64,000 nucleotides of DNA from Actinoplanes sp. KI2 (GTDB lineage: Bacteria; Actinomycetota; Actinomycetes; Mycobacteriales; Micromonosporaceae), in contig NZ_JAOSZE010000016.1 of the NCBI RefSeq assembly GCF_025630775.1, positions 124,001-188,000 on the forward strand, written 5' to 3'. The notes beneath the pieces were generated by a model that saw only the letters and a program-made list of their open reading frames with translations, searched no databases and had not been told where the DNA came from. Made by a program: the position numbers and the translations under genes. Positions 32,209 through 42,773 of the stretch are shown one piece after another. Within the stretch, counting starts at the first letter, position 1, and every line of letters begins with the position of its first letter.

Positions 32209-33990
32209 TCACAAACCTTCTCGAAACCTGTTGGTAATAGGAAGGCGCCGGTCGCGGCCGAACGCCTTGCCGGAGATCTTGGGTCCGGGCGCCGACTGCC
32301 GGCGTTTGTACTCGGCCAGGTCGACCATGCGCAGCACCCGGTCGACCAGGGCCGGATCGTTCCCCGCCGCGATCAGCTGAGCCCGTCCGAGGTCATGATC
32401 CACATAGCCCTTGATGATCGGGTCGAGCAGGTCGTACTCGGGCAGCGAGTCGGAGTCCTTCTGGTCGGGACGCAGCTCGGCGCTCGGCGGCTTGGTGATC
32501 GAGTTTTCCGGGATGGGCGGCTCGCCCTGCGTGTTCCGCCAGCGGGCCAGCCGGTAGACCATGGTCTTCGGCACGTCCTTGAGCGGGTTGAAGCCGCCGA
32601 CCGAGTCGCCGTAGAGCGTGGAGTAGCCGACCGCGAGCTCACTCTTGTTGCCGGTGGTGAGGACGAGGTGGCCCTCCTGGTTCGACAGCGCCATCAGGAT
32701 CACGCCCCGGACCCGGGCCTGCAGGTTCTCCACGGCCAGGCCGGCGAGCGCCATGTTCGCCAGGAACGCGTCGACCATCGGCTGGATCGCCTCGGCCCGG
32801 TAGTCGATGCCGGTGCGCTTGGCCAGGTCGGCGGCGTCGTCCCGGGACCCCGCGGAGGAGTGGCTGCTCGGCATCGAGACCGCGAAGACCCGATCGGGAC
32901 CCAGCGCGTCGACGGCGATCGCGGCGACGACCGCCGAGTCAATTCCACCAGAAAGCCCGAAAATAACCGATCTAAAGCCATTTTTGTTGACATAGTCTCG
33001 AAGCCCCAGGACCAGCGCGGACCACACCTCGGCCTCGTCGACGATCCGCTCCGCGATCCCGCCATCCTTCTTGTCCCGATGCGCGGGTCGCGGCGACGCG
33101 TCCAGGACGACGCGCTCGATCTCCATCTCGTCGTCGATCCACTGCTCGACGATCGGCAACGGCTCGGCGTCGGTCTTCTCCGCCTTGTTCGGAGTGGCGT
33201 CCGCGGCCGGCAGCGGCAGGTCGTGGATCAGCAACTCCTCGGTGAACTGCCCGGCCCGGGCCAGCAGCTCACCACCGGCCGTCACGATCATCGAGTCGCC
33301 GTCGAAGACCAGCTCGTCCTGTGCGCCGACGGCGTTCACGTAGGCGACCGTCGCGCCGGCCTCCGCCGCCCGCCGCATCACCAGCGGCAGCCGCACGTCG
33401 TCCTTGTTCAGCTCGTACGGCGAGGCGTTGATGTTGAGCACCAGGCCGGCGCCAGCTCGCCGCGCCGCGGTGAACGGCCCGCCGGCCTGCCAGATGTCCT
33501 CGCACACGGTCAGCGCGATGTCCACGCCGCCGAACCGCACCACGGTCAGCGACCGCCCCGGCTCGAAATAGCGGTCCTCGTCGAAGACCCCGTAGTTAGG
33601 TAAATGGTGTTTGTAGTATTTTGCCCGCACTTGTCCGCCATGCAGCAGGGCGGAAGCGTCTCGGCGGCCCCGCCCCGGCGTGGCCTCCGAACTGGTTGCC
33701 GCAGGCCCATCGGCGTCCACGTATCCGACGACCACCGCGAGATCGCCGAGCCCGTCCGCCGCAAGATCGGCGGCCAGCGAGGACGTGGCAGATATCGACG
33801 AATTGACGAATGAGTCCCGAAATACCAGGTCTTCGATCGGGTAGCCGGTCAGCATCATCTCCGGGAAGGCGACGACCTGGGCACCGGCGTCCGCGGCGAG
33901 CCGGGACCAGCGGCGAACCGCCGCCGCGTTTCCGGCGATCTCACCGACCGTCGAGTTCACCTGAGCCAGGGCAATCCGCAGCGTGGGCAT
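32209..33990 (-). CDS. nadE: Glutamine-dependent NAD+ synthetase
   Basis: This 593-residue two-domain enzyme converts nicotinate adenine dinucleotide to NAD+. The N-terminal nitrilase-like glutaminase domain has the triad Glu (VVAFPEMMLTG), Lys (KYYKHHLPNYG) and Cys (ALTVCEDIW). The C-terminal synthetase has the PP-loop VIFGLSGGIDSA and TTGNKSELAVGYSTLYGD. The start is ATG 33990 or 33999. Two stretches use AT-rich, rare codons unlike the rest: around 32941-33000 (KNGFRSVIFGLSGGID) and 33595-33630, which includes a TTA leucine codon at 33601-33603. Confidence 0.96.
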   Translation of the reverse strand: MPTLRIALAQVNSTVGEIAGNAAAVRRWSRLAADAGAQVVAFPEMMLTGYPIEDLVFRDSFVNSSISATSSLAADLAADGLGDLAVVVGYVDADGPAATSSEATPGRGRRDASALLHGGQVRAKYYKHHLPNYGVFDEDRYFEPGRSLTVVRFGGVDIALTVCEDIWQAGGPFTAARRAGAGLVLNINASPYELNKDDVRLPLVMRRAAEAGATVAYVNAVGAQDELVFDGDSMIVTAGGELLARAGQFTEELLIHDLPLPAADATPNKAEKTDAEPLPIVEQWIDDEMEIERVVLDASPRPAHRDKKDGGIAERIVDEAEVWSALVLGLRDYVNKNGFRSVIFGLSGGIDSAVVAAIAVDALGPDRVFAVSMPSSHSSAGSRDDAADLAKRTGIDYRAEAIQPMVDAFLANMALAGLAVENLQARVRGVILMALSNQEGHLVLTTGNKSELAVGYSTLYGDSVGGFNPLKDVPKTMVYRLARWRNTQGEPPIPENSITKPPSAELRPDQKDSDSLPEYDLLDPIIKGYVDHDLGRAQLIAAGNDPALVDRVLRMVDLAEYKRRQSAPGPKISGKAFGRDRRLPITNRFREGL

Positions 33991-34112
33991 GCCGCTCATT
34001 CTTCCGCACGGACGGCACCCGGGACGCCGCGGCGGCACCAGGCCCGCGTAATCTCGGTGTAACGGAGCCGGGTGACACTGGCTCGTCAGGGCCGGATCGA
34101 CCAGGAGTGACC

Positions 34113-35465
34113 GTGGACCGACAGCAGGAGTTCGTGCTTCGCACACTGGAGGAGCGCGACATCCGTTTTGTCCGGCTCTGGTTCACCGACGTCCTCGGCA
34201 CCCTGAAGAGCGTCTCGGTCGCGCCCGCCGAGCTCGAGTCCGCCTTCGAGGAGGGCATCGGCATCGACGGCTCGGCGATCGAGGGCTTCGCCCGGGTGTA
34301 CGAGTCCGACATGGTCGCCATGCCCGACCCCACCACGTTCCAGGTCTTCCCGTTCGAGGGCGGGGCCAGCGGCGAGAGCGCCCGGATGTTCTGCGACATC
34401 CTGCTCCCCGACGGCAGCGCGGCCTGGGCCGACCCGCGCCACGTGCTGCGCCGCGCGCTGGCCCGGGCGGCGGAGAAGGGGTTCACCTTCTACACCCACC
34501 CCGAGGTCGAGTTCTTCCTGGTGCAGGACGGCCCGCTGGACGGCTCGGTCCCGGTCCCGGTGGACACCGGCGGCTACTTCGACCACACCACCCACTCGGT
34601 GGCCCGCGACTTCCGCCGACAGGCCGTGCTCGCGCTCGAGCGGATCGGCATCTCGGTCGAGTTCAGCCACCACGAGGTCGCCCCCGGCCAGCAGGAGATC
34701 GACCTCCGCTACGCCGACGCGCTGACCACCGCCGACAACATCATGACCTTCCGGCACGTGGTCAAGGAGGTGGCGCTCTCCCAGGGCGTCCGCGCGACCT
34801 TCATGCCGAAGCCGTACACCGACCAGCCCGGCAGCGGCATGCACACGCATCTGTCGCTGTTCGAGGGCGAGCGCAACGCGTTCTACGACGCCGACGACCC
34901 GCAGAAGCTGTCCAAGACGGCCCGCGCGTTCATCGCCGGCCTGCTGGTGCACGCCCGGGAGTACACCGCGGTCACCAACCAGTGGGTCAACTCGTACAAG
35001 CGGCTGTTCCCGCTCCAGCTGCCCAACGCGATCACCGAGTCCCCCGCGTTCGTCAGCTGGGGCCACCTCAACCGCAGCGCCCTGGTCCGGGTTCCCGCGT
35101 TCGGCAAGCCCAACTCGGCCCGCGTCGAGGTCCGCTCGATCGACTCGGCGACCAACCCCTACCTCGCCTTCGCGGTCATGCTCGGCGCCGGCCTCAAGGG
35201 CATCGAGGAGGGGTACGAGTTGCCGCCCGGCGCCGAGGACGACGTCTGGTCGCTCTCCCCCGCCGAGCGCAAGGCGATGGGCTACGACGCCCTGCCGGAA
35301 AACCTGTCCGAGGCGATCGACGTGATGGGCAAGTCGGAGCTCGTCGCCGAGGTGCTCGGCGAGCACGTCTTCGACTTCTTCCTGCGGAACAAGACCGCCG
35401 AGTGGGAGCAGTACCGCCGCGAGGTCACCCCGTACGAGCGGGAACGTTATCTCGGAGCGCTGTAG
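34113..35465 (+). CDS. glnA2: Glutamine synthetase-like enzyme (GlnA2 type)
   Basis: This 450-residue GSI-family protein shows DGSAIEGFARVYESDM, HPEVEFFLVQDG, GSGMHTHLSLF and NRSALVRVPAF. The loop where GlnA1 has its adenylylated Tyr reads EDDVWSLSPAER here, so GlnE cannot regulate it at this site. Rv2222c and SCO2241 occupy this position. In Streptomyces GlnA2 has been described as a gamma-glutamylpolyamine synthetase, so polyamine use is as likely as glutamine synthesis. GTG 34113 is preceded by AGGAG at 34103-34107. Confidence 0.93.
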   Translation: MDRQQEFVLRTLEERDIRFVRLWFTDVLGTLKSVSVAPAELESAFEEGIGIDGSAIEGFARVYESDMVAMPDPTTFQVFPFEGGASGESARMFCDILLPDGSAAWADPRHVLRRALARAAEKGFTFYTHPEVEFFLVQDGPLDGSVPVPVDTGGYFDHTTHSVARDFRRQAVLALERIGISVEFSHHEVAPGQQEIDLRYADALTTADNIMTFRHVVKEVALSQGVRATFMPKPYTDQPGSGMHTHLSLFEGERNAFYDADDPQKLSKTARAFIAGLLVHAREYTAVTNQWVNSYKRLFPLQLPNAITESPAFVSWGHLNRSALVRVPAFGKPNSARVEVRSIDSATNPYLAFAVMLGAGLKGIEEGYELPPGAEDDVWSLSPAERKAMGYDALPENLSEAIDVMGKSELVAEVLGEHVFDFFLRNKTAEWEQYRREVTPYERERYLGAL

Positions 35466-35517
35466 AACTGTAGAGCTGTTCTTGTACGGTCTGTCTGACT
35501 TCGCTGAAGGAGAGACC

Positions 35518-35943
35518 GTGCTGCAAGATCTGCTCGAGGGTGCTGGCCGCAGCATCGTGTTCGGACTCATCGGCATCGGCCTGATGGCCCTCGGATACGT
35601 CCTGATCGACTGGCTCACCCCCGGGAAGCTGCGCGACCTGATCTGGACCGACCGCAACCCCAACGCGTCGCTGCTGCTCGCGGCCAACCAGCTGGGCATC
35701 GCCCTGATCGTGTTCACCGCGATCTTCACCAGCTACGACTCGTTCGGCCAGGGCCTCGCCTCCACGGTCATCTTCGGCCTCGTCGGCATCGGGATCATGG
35801 GCCTGGCGTTCCTGGTGCTCGACTGGATGACCCCCGGCAAGCTCGGCGACGTCATCTGCACGCCCGACCGCCACGGCGGCGCGCTGGTCTCGGCCGCGAC
35901 CCACTTCGGCGCCGCGCTCATCATCTGCGCCTGCATTTCCTGA
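35518..35943 (+). CDS. DUF350 family membrane protein
   Basis: This 141-residue protein has four hydrophobic helices forming an internal duplication: GRSIVFGLIGIGLMALGYVL then DWLTPGKL, and ASTVIFGLVGIGIMGLAFLV then DWMTPGKL. It fits the DUF350 family, whose function is unknown. A GGAGAG site precedes GTG 35518. It follows glnA2 by 52 bp and may share its transcript. Confidence 0.9.
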   Translation: MLQDLLEGAGRSIVFGLIGIGLMALGYVLIDWLTPGKLRDLIWTDRNPNASLLLAANQLGIALIVFTAIFTSYDSFGQGLASTVIFGLVGIGIMGLAFLVLDWMTPGKLGDVICTPDRHGGALVSAATHFGAALIICACIS

Positions 35944-35949
35944 GACCTT

Positions 35950-35968
35950 CCCGACGTACGAGGTCGGG
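35950..35968. terminator. Hairpin between convergent DUF350 and RNB genes
   Basis: CCCGAC and GTCGGG are separated by 7 nt, in the 33-bp gap between two convergent genes. An alternative overlapping pairing GACCT/AGGTC also exists. There is no U-tract, as is common in actinobacteria, so this is tentative. Confidence 0.35.
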
Positions 35969-35976
35969 CCGCGCCG

Positions 35977-37398
35977 TCACGGCACGCGTTCGAACTCCAC
36001 GCGGCGCGCGGCCGGGTCGGCGACGGTGAGCCGCGCCCTGATCCGCTCGCCCAGCGGCAGGTCGCCGAGGCAGCGCGCCCGCACCGCCGGCTCGTCGAGC
36101 GCGACCGTCCCGCCCGGCGCACGATTCCCGCGCGGCTCGTCCCGGTCGACCACGCCCACGTCGAAGCTCTCCCCCACCCGCCCGGTCAGCAGCACCGCCT
36201 CGGCCAGGTCGATCGCGCCCCGGCCCGCGGCGCCGGCCAGCCGGTCGCTGTCGCCCATTGCCTTGGGCAGCCTCGGCAGCGCCTCCCGCGCCCACGCGGG
36301 CACCTCGGCGCCGGCCACGAGCGCCAGGCACACCTCGGTCGCGTACCGGTCGGCGAGCCGCCGCAGCGGGGCCGTGACGTGCGCGTACGCCGCGCCCACG
36401 CCACCGTGCCCGGTGTCGGCCGGCGGCGTACCGTCGAACGGCGTGTACGCCGCCCCACGCAGCAACTCGGCCGCCTGGTCGAGGAAGGCCGCCCCGCGCG
36501 GCGTGCCCGGATCGACCCCGGCCACCACCGCGCCGACCGAGGCGCCGTCCGGCCAGTCGACGCCCAGCGACCCGGCCGCCGCCCGCAGCTTCGCCACCGC
36601 CTCGGGCCGGGCCGCCGGCATGGTCCGCAGCAGCCCGACCCCGCCGCGCAGCATCAGGGTCGCCGCGGCCACGCCGGTGAGCAGCGAGATCTGCGCGTTG
36701 TGCTCCTCGACCGCGAGCGGCGCCCGCAGCACCAGCCGCCAGCCGCCGCCGTCCCGCTCCACCTCCTGCTCGGGCAGCGGCAGGTTGACCGCGCCCCGGG
36801 CCGCGGCCCGCTCGGCGAGCAGCCGGCCCAGTTCGGGCAGCAGCGCGACGGGTTCGGCCGCGGTGCCCGCGTCGACCTGCCCCTGCACGGTCGCGTAGTC
36901 GAGCTTGGCCCGGCTGCGCACCAGCGCCCGCTCGAGCCCGATGCCGGCCGTCTCGCCCGAGCTGTCGAGGTCGATGGTCCACACCACCGCGGGCCGGTCC
37001 CCGTCCGGCAGCAGGCTGGCCGCGCCCTCCCCGAGCACCTCGGGGTGCAGCGGGATCCGCCCGTCCGGCAGGTACACGGTCTGCCCGCGCACCCAGGTCT
37101 CCGCCTCCAGCGGGCCGCCCGGCCGGACGAACGAGGCGACGTCGGCGATCGCGTACCGCACCCGGTAGCCGCCGCCGTCCCGCCGGCTCAGGTGCATGGC
37201 CTGGTCGAGGTCGCGCGACGCGGCCGGGTCGATCGTCACGAACGGCACGTCGGTCAGGTCGGTCGCGGGCCGCGCGGGCCGCGCCGCGGACTCGGCGGCC
37301 TCGTCCAGCGCCGCCGGCGGAAACTCAGCCGGCAGCCGCAACTCCCTGCGCAGCACCGAGAAGTCGATCTGCGGCGCCCACACCCTCTTGATCGGCAC
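35977..37398 (-). CDS. RNB-domain ribonuclease (RNase II/R family)
   Basis: This 473-residue protein has the RNB catalytic string FVTIDPAASRDLDQAMHL, whose aspartates bind the metal, then YAIADVASFVRPGGPLE, GQTVYLPDGRIPLHPE and YAHVTAPLRRLADRYATEV. It lacks the N-terminal cold-shock and C-terminal S1 domains of the E. coli enzymes, as in other actinobacterial homologues. It probably degrades RNA 3' to 5'. The start is a GTG with an AT-rich TAGTAAT element just upstream. Confidence 0.93.
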   Translation of the reverse strand: MPIKRVWAPQIDFSVLRRELRLPAEFPPAALDEAAESAARPARPATDLTDVPFVTIDPAASRDLDQAMHLSRRDGGGYRVRYAIADVASFVRPGGPLEAETWVRGQTVYLPDGRIPLHPEVLGEGAASLLPDGDRPAVVWTIDLDSSGETAGIGLERALVRSRAKLDYATVQGQVDAGTAAEPVALLPELGRLLAERAAARGAVNLPLPEQEVERDGGGWRLVLRAPLAVEEHNAQISLLTGVAAATLMLRGGVGLLRTMPAARPEAVAKLRAAAGSLGVDWPDGASVGAVVAGVDPGTPRGAAFLDQAAELLRGAAYTPFDGTPPADTGHGGVGAAYAHVTAPLRRLADRYATEVCLALVAGAEVPAWAREALPRLPKAMGDSDRLAGAAGRGAIDLAEAVLLTGRVGESFDVGVVDRDEPRGNRAPGGTVALDEPAVRARCLGDLPLGERIRARLTVADPAARRVEFERVP

Positions 37399-37422
37399 CG
37401 CTCATTACTACCAGCACCGACG

Positions 37423-37453
37423 CCGATGGCCACGCACATGGCGTGGCCATCGG
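37423..37453 (-). terminator. Perfect 13-bp hairpin after the H1-like gene
   Basis: The arms CCGATGGCCACGC and GCGTGGCCATCGG flank a 5-nt loop. It lies between the 3' end of the H1-like gene (37468) and the start of the RNB gene (37398). A factor-independent terminator without U-tract is likely, but an operator for the RNB gene is also possible. Confidence 0.5.
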
Positions 37454-37467
37454 GACAAACCATCGGA

Positions 37468-39765
37468 TCACGCGCGCTTGGCGGCGACCTTCCGTCCAGC
37501 AGCCGTACGCCCGGACGTCGCCCGCGGCGCATTGCGGGCCGCGGCCTTCCGGACCGCCGCGCCGGTCGCCGCCTTGGCCACCTTGGGCGCGTTGGTCCGC
37601 GACGTCTTCGCGGTCGGCGTCGCCTTCGCCACGTTGGTCGCCTTGGCGACATTCGTGGTCTTGGCGGCCCGGCCCCGCGCGGTTGCCGACCTGTTCGTCG
37701 CCGACCGCTTGGCCGCCTTGGCCGGCGCCCGGGTGTTGGCCGCCTTGGCCGCCATCGACCCGGTCCTGGTCGCCTTGGCGGCGGTCCTGGTCGCCGTCGC
37801 CCGGGTCGCGGTCACCTTGGTCCCGGTCGCCCGGGTCGTCGTCGCCCTCGCCCGGGTTGCCTTGGTCGCCGGCGCCTTGGCCGCGGTCTTCCTGGCCGGA
37901 GCCTTCTTGGCGGGAGCCCGCTTCGCGACCTTCTTGGCCGCGACCTTCTTGGCCGCTGCCTTGGTAGCCGCCGCCTTGGTGGCCGCCGTGCGAGCCGGCG
38001 CCTTGGAGGCCGCCTTCTTGGCCGTCTTCGAGGCCTTGACCGCCTTGGCCGCCGCGCTCTTTGCCGCGGTCGCCGTCCTCCTCGCCATGGCCGTCTTGGC
38101 CGCCGTGGCCTTGGCAGCGGTCTTCTTGGCAACCGTCTTCTTGGCAGCCACCTTCTTGGCAGCAGTCGCCTTGGCCGCGGTCGCCCTCGTCGCTGTCTTC
38201 TTGGCAACCGTCTTCTTGGCGACCGTCTTCTTGGCAGCCACCTTCTTGGCAGCGGTCGCCTTCGTCGCCGTCTTCTTGGCAGCCACCTTCTTGGCAGCAG
38301 TCGCCTTGGCCGCGGTCGCCTTCGTCGCCGTCCGCTTGGCAGCCGTCGCCTTGGCAGCCGTCTTCTTGGCTGCCGTCTTCTTGGCAACAGTCGCCTTGGC
38401 CGCGGTCGCCCGGGTCGCCGTCTTCTTGGCAGCGGTCTTCTTGGCGGCCGTCTTCTTGGCGGCTGCCGTCTTCGTCGCCGCCCGCGCCGCCGCAGCCGTG
38501 CTCGCCGTGGCGGCTCGGGTGGCGGTCGCCGCCTTGGTCGCGGTCTTCTTGGCCGCGGTCTTCTTGGCCGCCGCCTTCTTGGCCGCCGCCTTCTTGGCCG
38601 CCGCCGCCTTCGTCATAGCCACCTTGGTGGCCGGCGCCTTTTTGGCCGTGCTCTTGCCGGCCGGCGCGGTCTTTGCCATCACAGCCGCCGCCTTCTTTAC
38701 CGCAGTCGCGCTCTTGACCGCGGTCGCTTTCTTGACCGCGGTTGTCCTGGTCGCCGCGGCCTTCGCCGCGGTCTTCTTCGTCGCCGTGCCCGCCTTCGCG
38801 GCCGTCCTGTTAGCCACCGTGCCCACCTTCGCCGCCGTCTTCTTCGCCGTGGACGTGGTCGGCCGGGTCGTCTTGGCCGCCGTCTTCTTCGCCGTCGACG
38901 TGGTCGGCCGGGTCGTCTTGGCCGCCGTCTTCTTCGCCGCCGTCTTCTTCGCCGCCGAGGGGGTCGGCCGGGTCGTCGTGATCGCCGTCGTCGCCGCCGA
39001 GGGGGTCGGCCGAGTCGTCGTGATCGCCGTCGTCGCCGCCGAGGGGGTCGGCCGAGTCGTCGTGGCCGCCGGCCGGGTCGCCGCGGTCTCCGCCGGTGGC
39101 GCCGGCGTAGCCACCGCCCGGGTTGGCGTCGCCGGCGGCTTCTTCACCTCCGGATCGGGCGTGACCACCGGCATCCCGCTGATCGACCCGAGCACCGAGG
39201 GCATGTCCGGGGCCAGGCCGTACCGCACCGGCAGGTTCGCCGGCCGGACACCCGTCTCGGTCCGCTCGTCCGTCGACGTCGACGTCGCCGACTCCGGCGC
39301 CGGCGACGTCGGCATCGACTCGTCCATGTCCGCCGCCGGCGTGGGCTCCGGCGGAATCGACGCCGACATGATGCCCGGCCACGGGCTCACCGCCGCCGCA
39401 GTCCGCCGCGGGGTGACCGGCCGCCGGTTGCCCGACGCCGACTTCGCGGCCGGCTTGGTCGCAATCCTGGCCGCTTTCCCGCCTATCGTTTTCTCGGCCG
39501 TCACTTGGGTCGCAGCCGGCGTGGCCGAGGCCCGTCGCTTGGCGGCGGTCACCTTCTTGCCCGCGGACTTCCCGGCGGCCGGCGGCTTCCCCGCCGCGGC
39601 ACCGCCCCGGGACGGCGTGCTCGGCTTGGGCACCGCCGGCCGCGTCGTGGTGGTCGTGCGGACCGTAGCCGTCCCGGCGGCCGCGGCCGCCACCTCACTC
39701 ACCGCCGGCTTCGTCTTCCCGGCGCCCGTTTTTGCTCTGGTCGGAGCCTCTTTGGCAGCGGCCAT
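37468..39765 (-). CDS. Histone H1-like Ala/Lys/Thr-rich protein, probable nucleoid protein
   Basis: This 765-residue protein is almost wholly low-complexity. An Ala/Thr/Pro-rich N-terminal third contains a short folded-looking patch (PANLPVRYGLAPDMPSVLGS). It is followed by about 450 residues of AAKK, KKTAAKK and KATRA-type repeats with a strong positive charge, ending GRKVAAKRA. Such tails occur in eukaryotic H1, in mycobacterial HupB and in H1-like bacterial proteins, and bind DNA or RNA. No HU domain is present. AGGAGG is 9 nt before ATG 39765. The function is inferred from composition only. Confidence 0.8.
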   Translation of the reverse strand: MAAAKEAPTRAKTGAGKTKPAVSEVAAAAAGTATVRTTTTTRPAVPKPSTPSRGGAAAGKPPAAGKSAGKKVTAAKRRASATPAATQVTAEKTIGGKAARIATKPAAKSASGNRRPVTPRRTAAAVSPWPGIMSASIPPEPTPAADMDESMPTSPAPESATSTSTDERTETGVRPANLPVRYGLAPDMPSVLGSISGMPVVTPDPEVKKPPATPTRAVATPAPPAETAATRPAATTTRPTPSAATTAITTTRPTPSAATTAITTTRPTPSAAKKTAAKKTAAKTTRPTTSTAKKTAAKTTRPTTSTAKKTAAKVGTVANRTAAKAGTATKKTAAKAAATRTTAVKKATAVKSATAVKKAAAVMAKTAPAGKSTAKKAPATKVAMTKAAAAKKAAAKKAAAKKTAAKKTATKAATATRAATASTAAAARAATKTAAAKKTAAKKTAAKKTATRATAAKATVAKKTAAKKTAAKATAAKRTATKATAAKATAAKKVAAKKTATKATAAKKVAAKKTVAKKTVAKKTATRATAAKATAAKKVAAKKTVAKKTAAKATAAKTAMARRTATAAKSAAAKAVKASKTAKKAASKAPARTAATKAAATKAAAKKVAAKKVAKRAPAKKAPARKTAAKAPATKATRARATTTRATGTKVTATRATATRTAAKATRTGSMAAKAANTRAPAKAAKRSATNRSATARGRAAKTTNVAKATNVAKATPTAKTSRTNAPKVAKAATGAAVRKAAARNAPRATSGRTAAGRKVAAKRA

Positions 39766-39854
39766 CTGGGTGTTCCTCCTTGCGAATGACTGCGGGCTCG
39801 TCTCCGCCTGGAGACTGCGAATTCCGGCTTGGACACAGGGGGTCGGCGCCGGTG

Positions 39855-40124
39855 CTAGCTTTCCTCCCCAGTCCAGCGAGCATCCTCGGCATCCCACTCG
39901 GCATTGCGCTTCTCGACCGTCTCGAGTGCCCGCGTCGCTTCGTCAGCCGTGGCGTAGGGGCCGAGCCGGTACTGGGCGGGACACAGGTCGTCGCCGGTCT
40001 CGACGCGGCTGTCGCGGAGGCACCAGAAGTAACCCCCGCCGAGCCCACTGTCGTTCATGCCATCACTGTGCACCTCAAACCGGCCATCCGCCACCGATTC
40101 GGGTAAAAAGTCCGAGATTTCCAC
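39855..40124 (-). CDS. Small conserved actinobacterial protein of unknown function
   Basis: This 89-residue protein has a central YFWCLRDSRVETGDDLCPAQYRLGPYATADEATRALE, with two Cys and a helix that ends in an acidic RNAEWDAEDARW. The pattern looks like a compact SPOR- or zinc-ribbon-like fold and I have seen similar conserved proteins in actinobacteria, but I cannot name it. The start is the GTG at 40124. It follows the asd gene terminator and precedes the H1-like gene by 89 bp. Confidence 0.7.
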   Translation of the reverse strand: MEISDFLPESVADGRFEVHSDGMNDSGLGGGYFWCLRDSRVETGDDLCPAQYRLGPYATADEATRALETVEKRNAEWDAEDARWTGEES

Positions 40125-40147
40125 ATTGGATATGATCCCGGCTCCAC

Positions 40148-40184
40148 AAAAAAACCGCCCCGGGCCTCCTACGGCCCGGGGCGG
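40148..40184 (-). terminator. Rho-independent terminator of asd
   Basis: On the minus strand a perfect 12-bp stem (CCGCCCCGGGCC, loop of 6, GGCCCGGGGCGG) is followed by seven T residues. It lies 17 bp after the stop of asd. This is one of the clearest intrinsic terminators in the window. Confidence 0.9.
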
Positions 40185-40201
40185 TCTGTTGCCGGAATGC
40201 G

Positions 40202-42137
<1,936 letters not shown>

Positions 42138-42773
42138 CGACCCGGGCTTGAAGCCCCAGTGCCAGCTCTCCCGCGGCGCGGTGTTGTAGAAGCCGTAGCT
42201 CGCGCCGTTCGCCCGCACCCACGCCAGCGCCTTGGCGTCCAGGTCGAGGTCGGCGGCCATACCCCACCCGTGTTCGCTGGTGCCGGGCTTGGCCGCCAGC
42301 CCGCCCTGGGAGTACAGCCCCTTGCGGCGGGCCAGATCGACCTGCTCGTCGTACGTGCGGTAGGAGTCGGTGATGCCGATGTGCACGCCGGCCCGCTGGG
42401 CGTCGGACATCATCCGGGTCAGCGCCTCGGCGGCCGGCGCCCAGAGTTTGTGCCGGGTGTTGCCGACCTGTTCGAGCGCGCTCGCCGGGATCTGCCCGTT
42501 CCCGTACGCCTCGAGGTCGGTCGGAATCCCGTTGCTGTTCAGCGTGTAGCCGCGGCTGGAGCCCGGTGCCTGCGAGACGGCATCGGACAGGTAGCTGGCG
42601 AAGTCGTCGCCGGACGCCACGCCGGCCGTCGTGGACGACTGGCTCTGCTGGGCGGTGCGGCCGGCCGCTTGGGTCTGCATCGCGATGATCCGGCTCTGGA
42701 TGTTGGCGATCCGCGCGTTCACTCCCTCGATTCCCACATCCTTCCGTTCGGCGCGGGAGCGGGAATCTGAGCG

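Noticed and set aside
34113-35465. Second adenylylation-controlled glutamine synthetase
   Set aside because: The tyrosine of the target loop is replaced by Trp (DVWSLSPAER), so GlnE control at that site is excluded.
37196-40135. A very long open frame on the plus strand opposite the H1-like gene
   Set aside because: It is the mirror of Ala/Lys codons in a GC-rich repeat and gives Ala/Val/Leu low-complexity sequence with no start signal. The minus-strand gene has a proper ribosome site and plausible composition.
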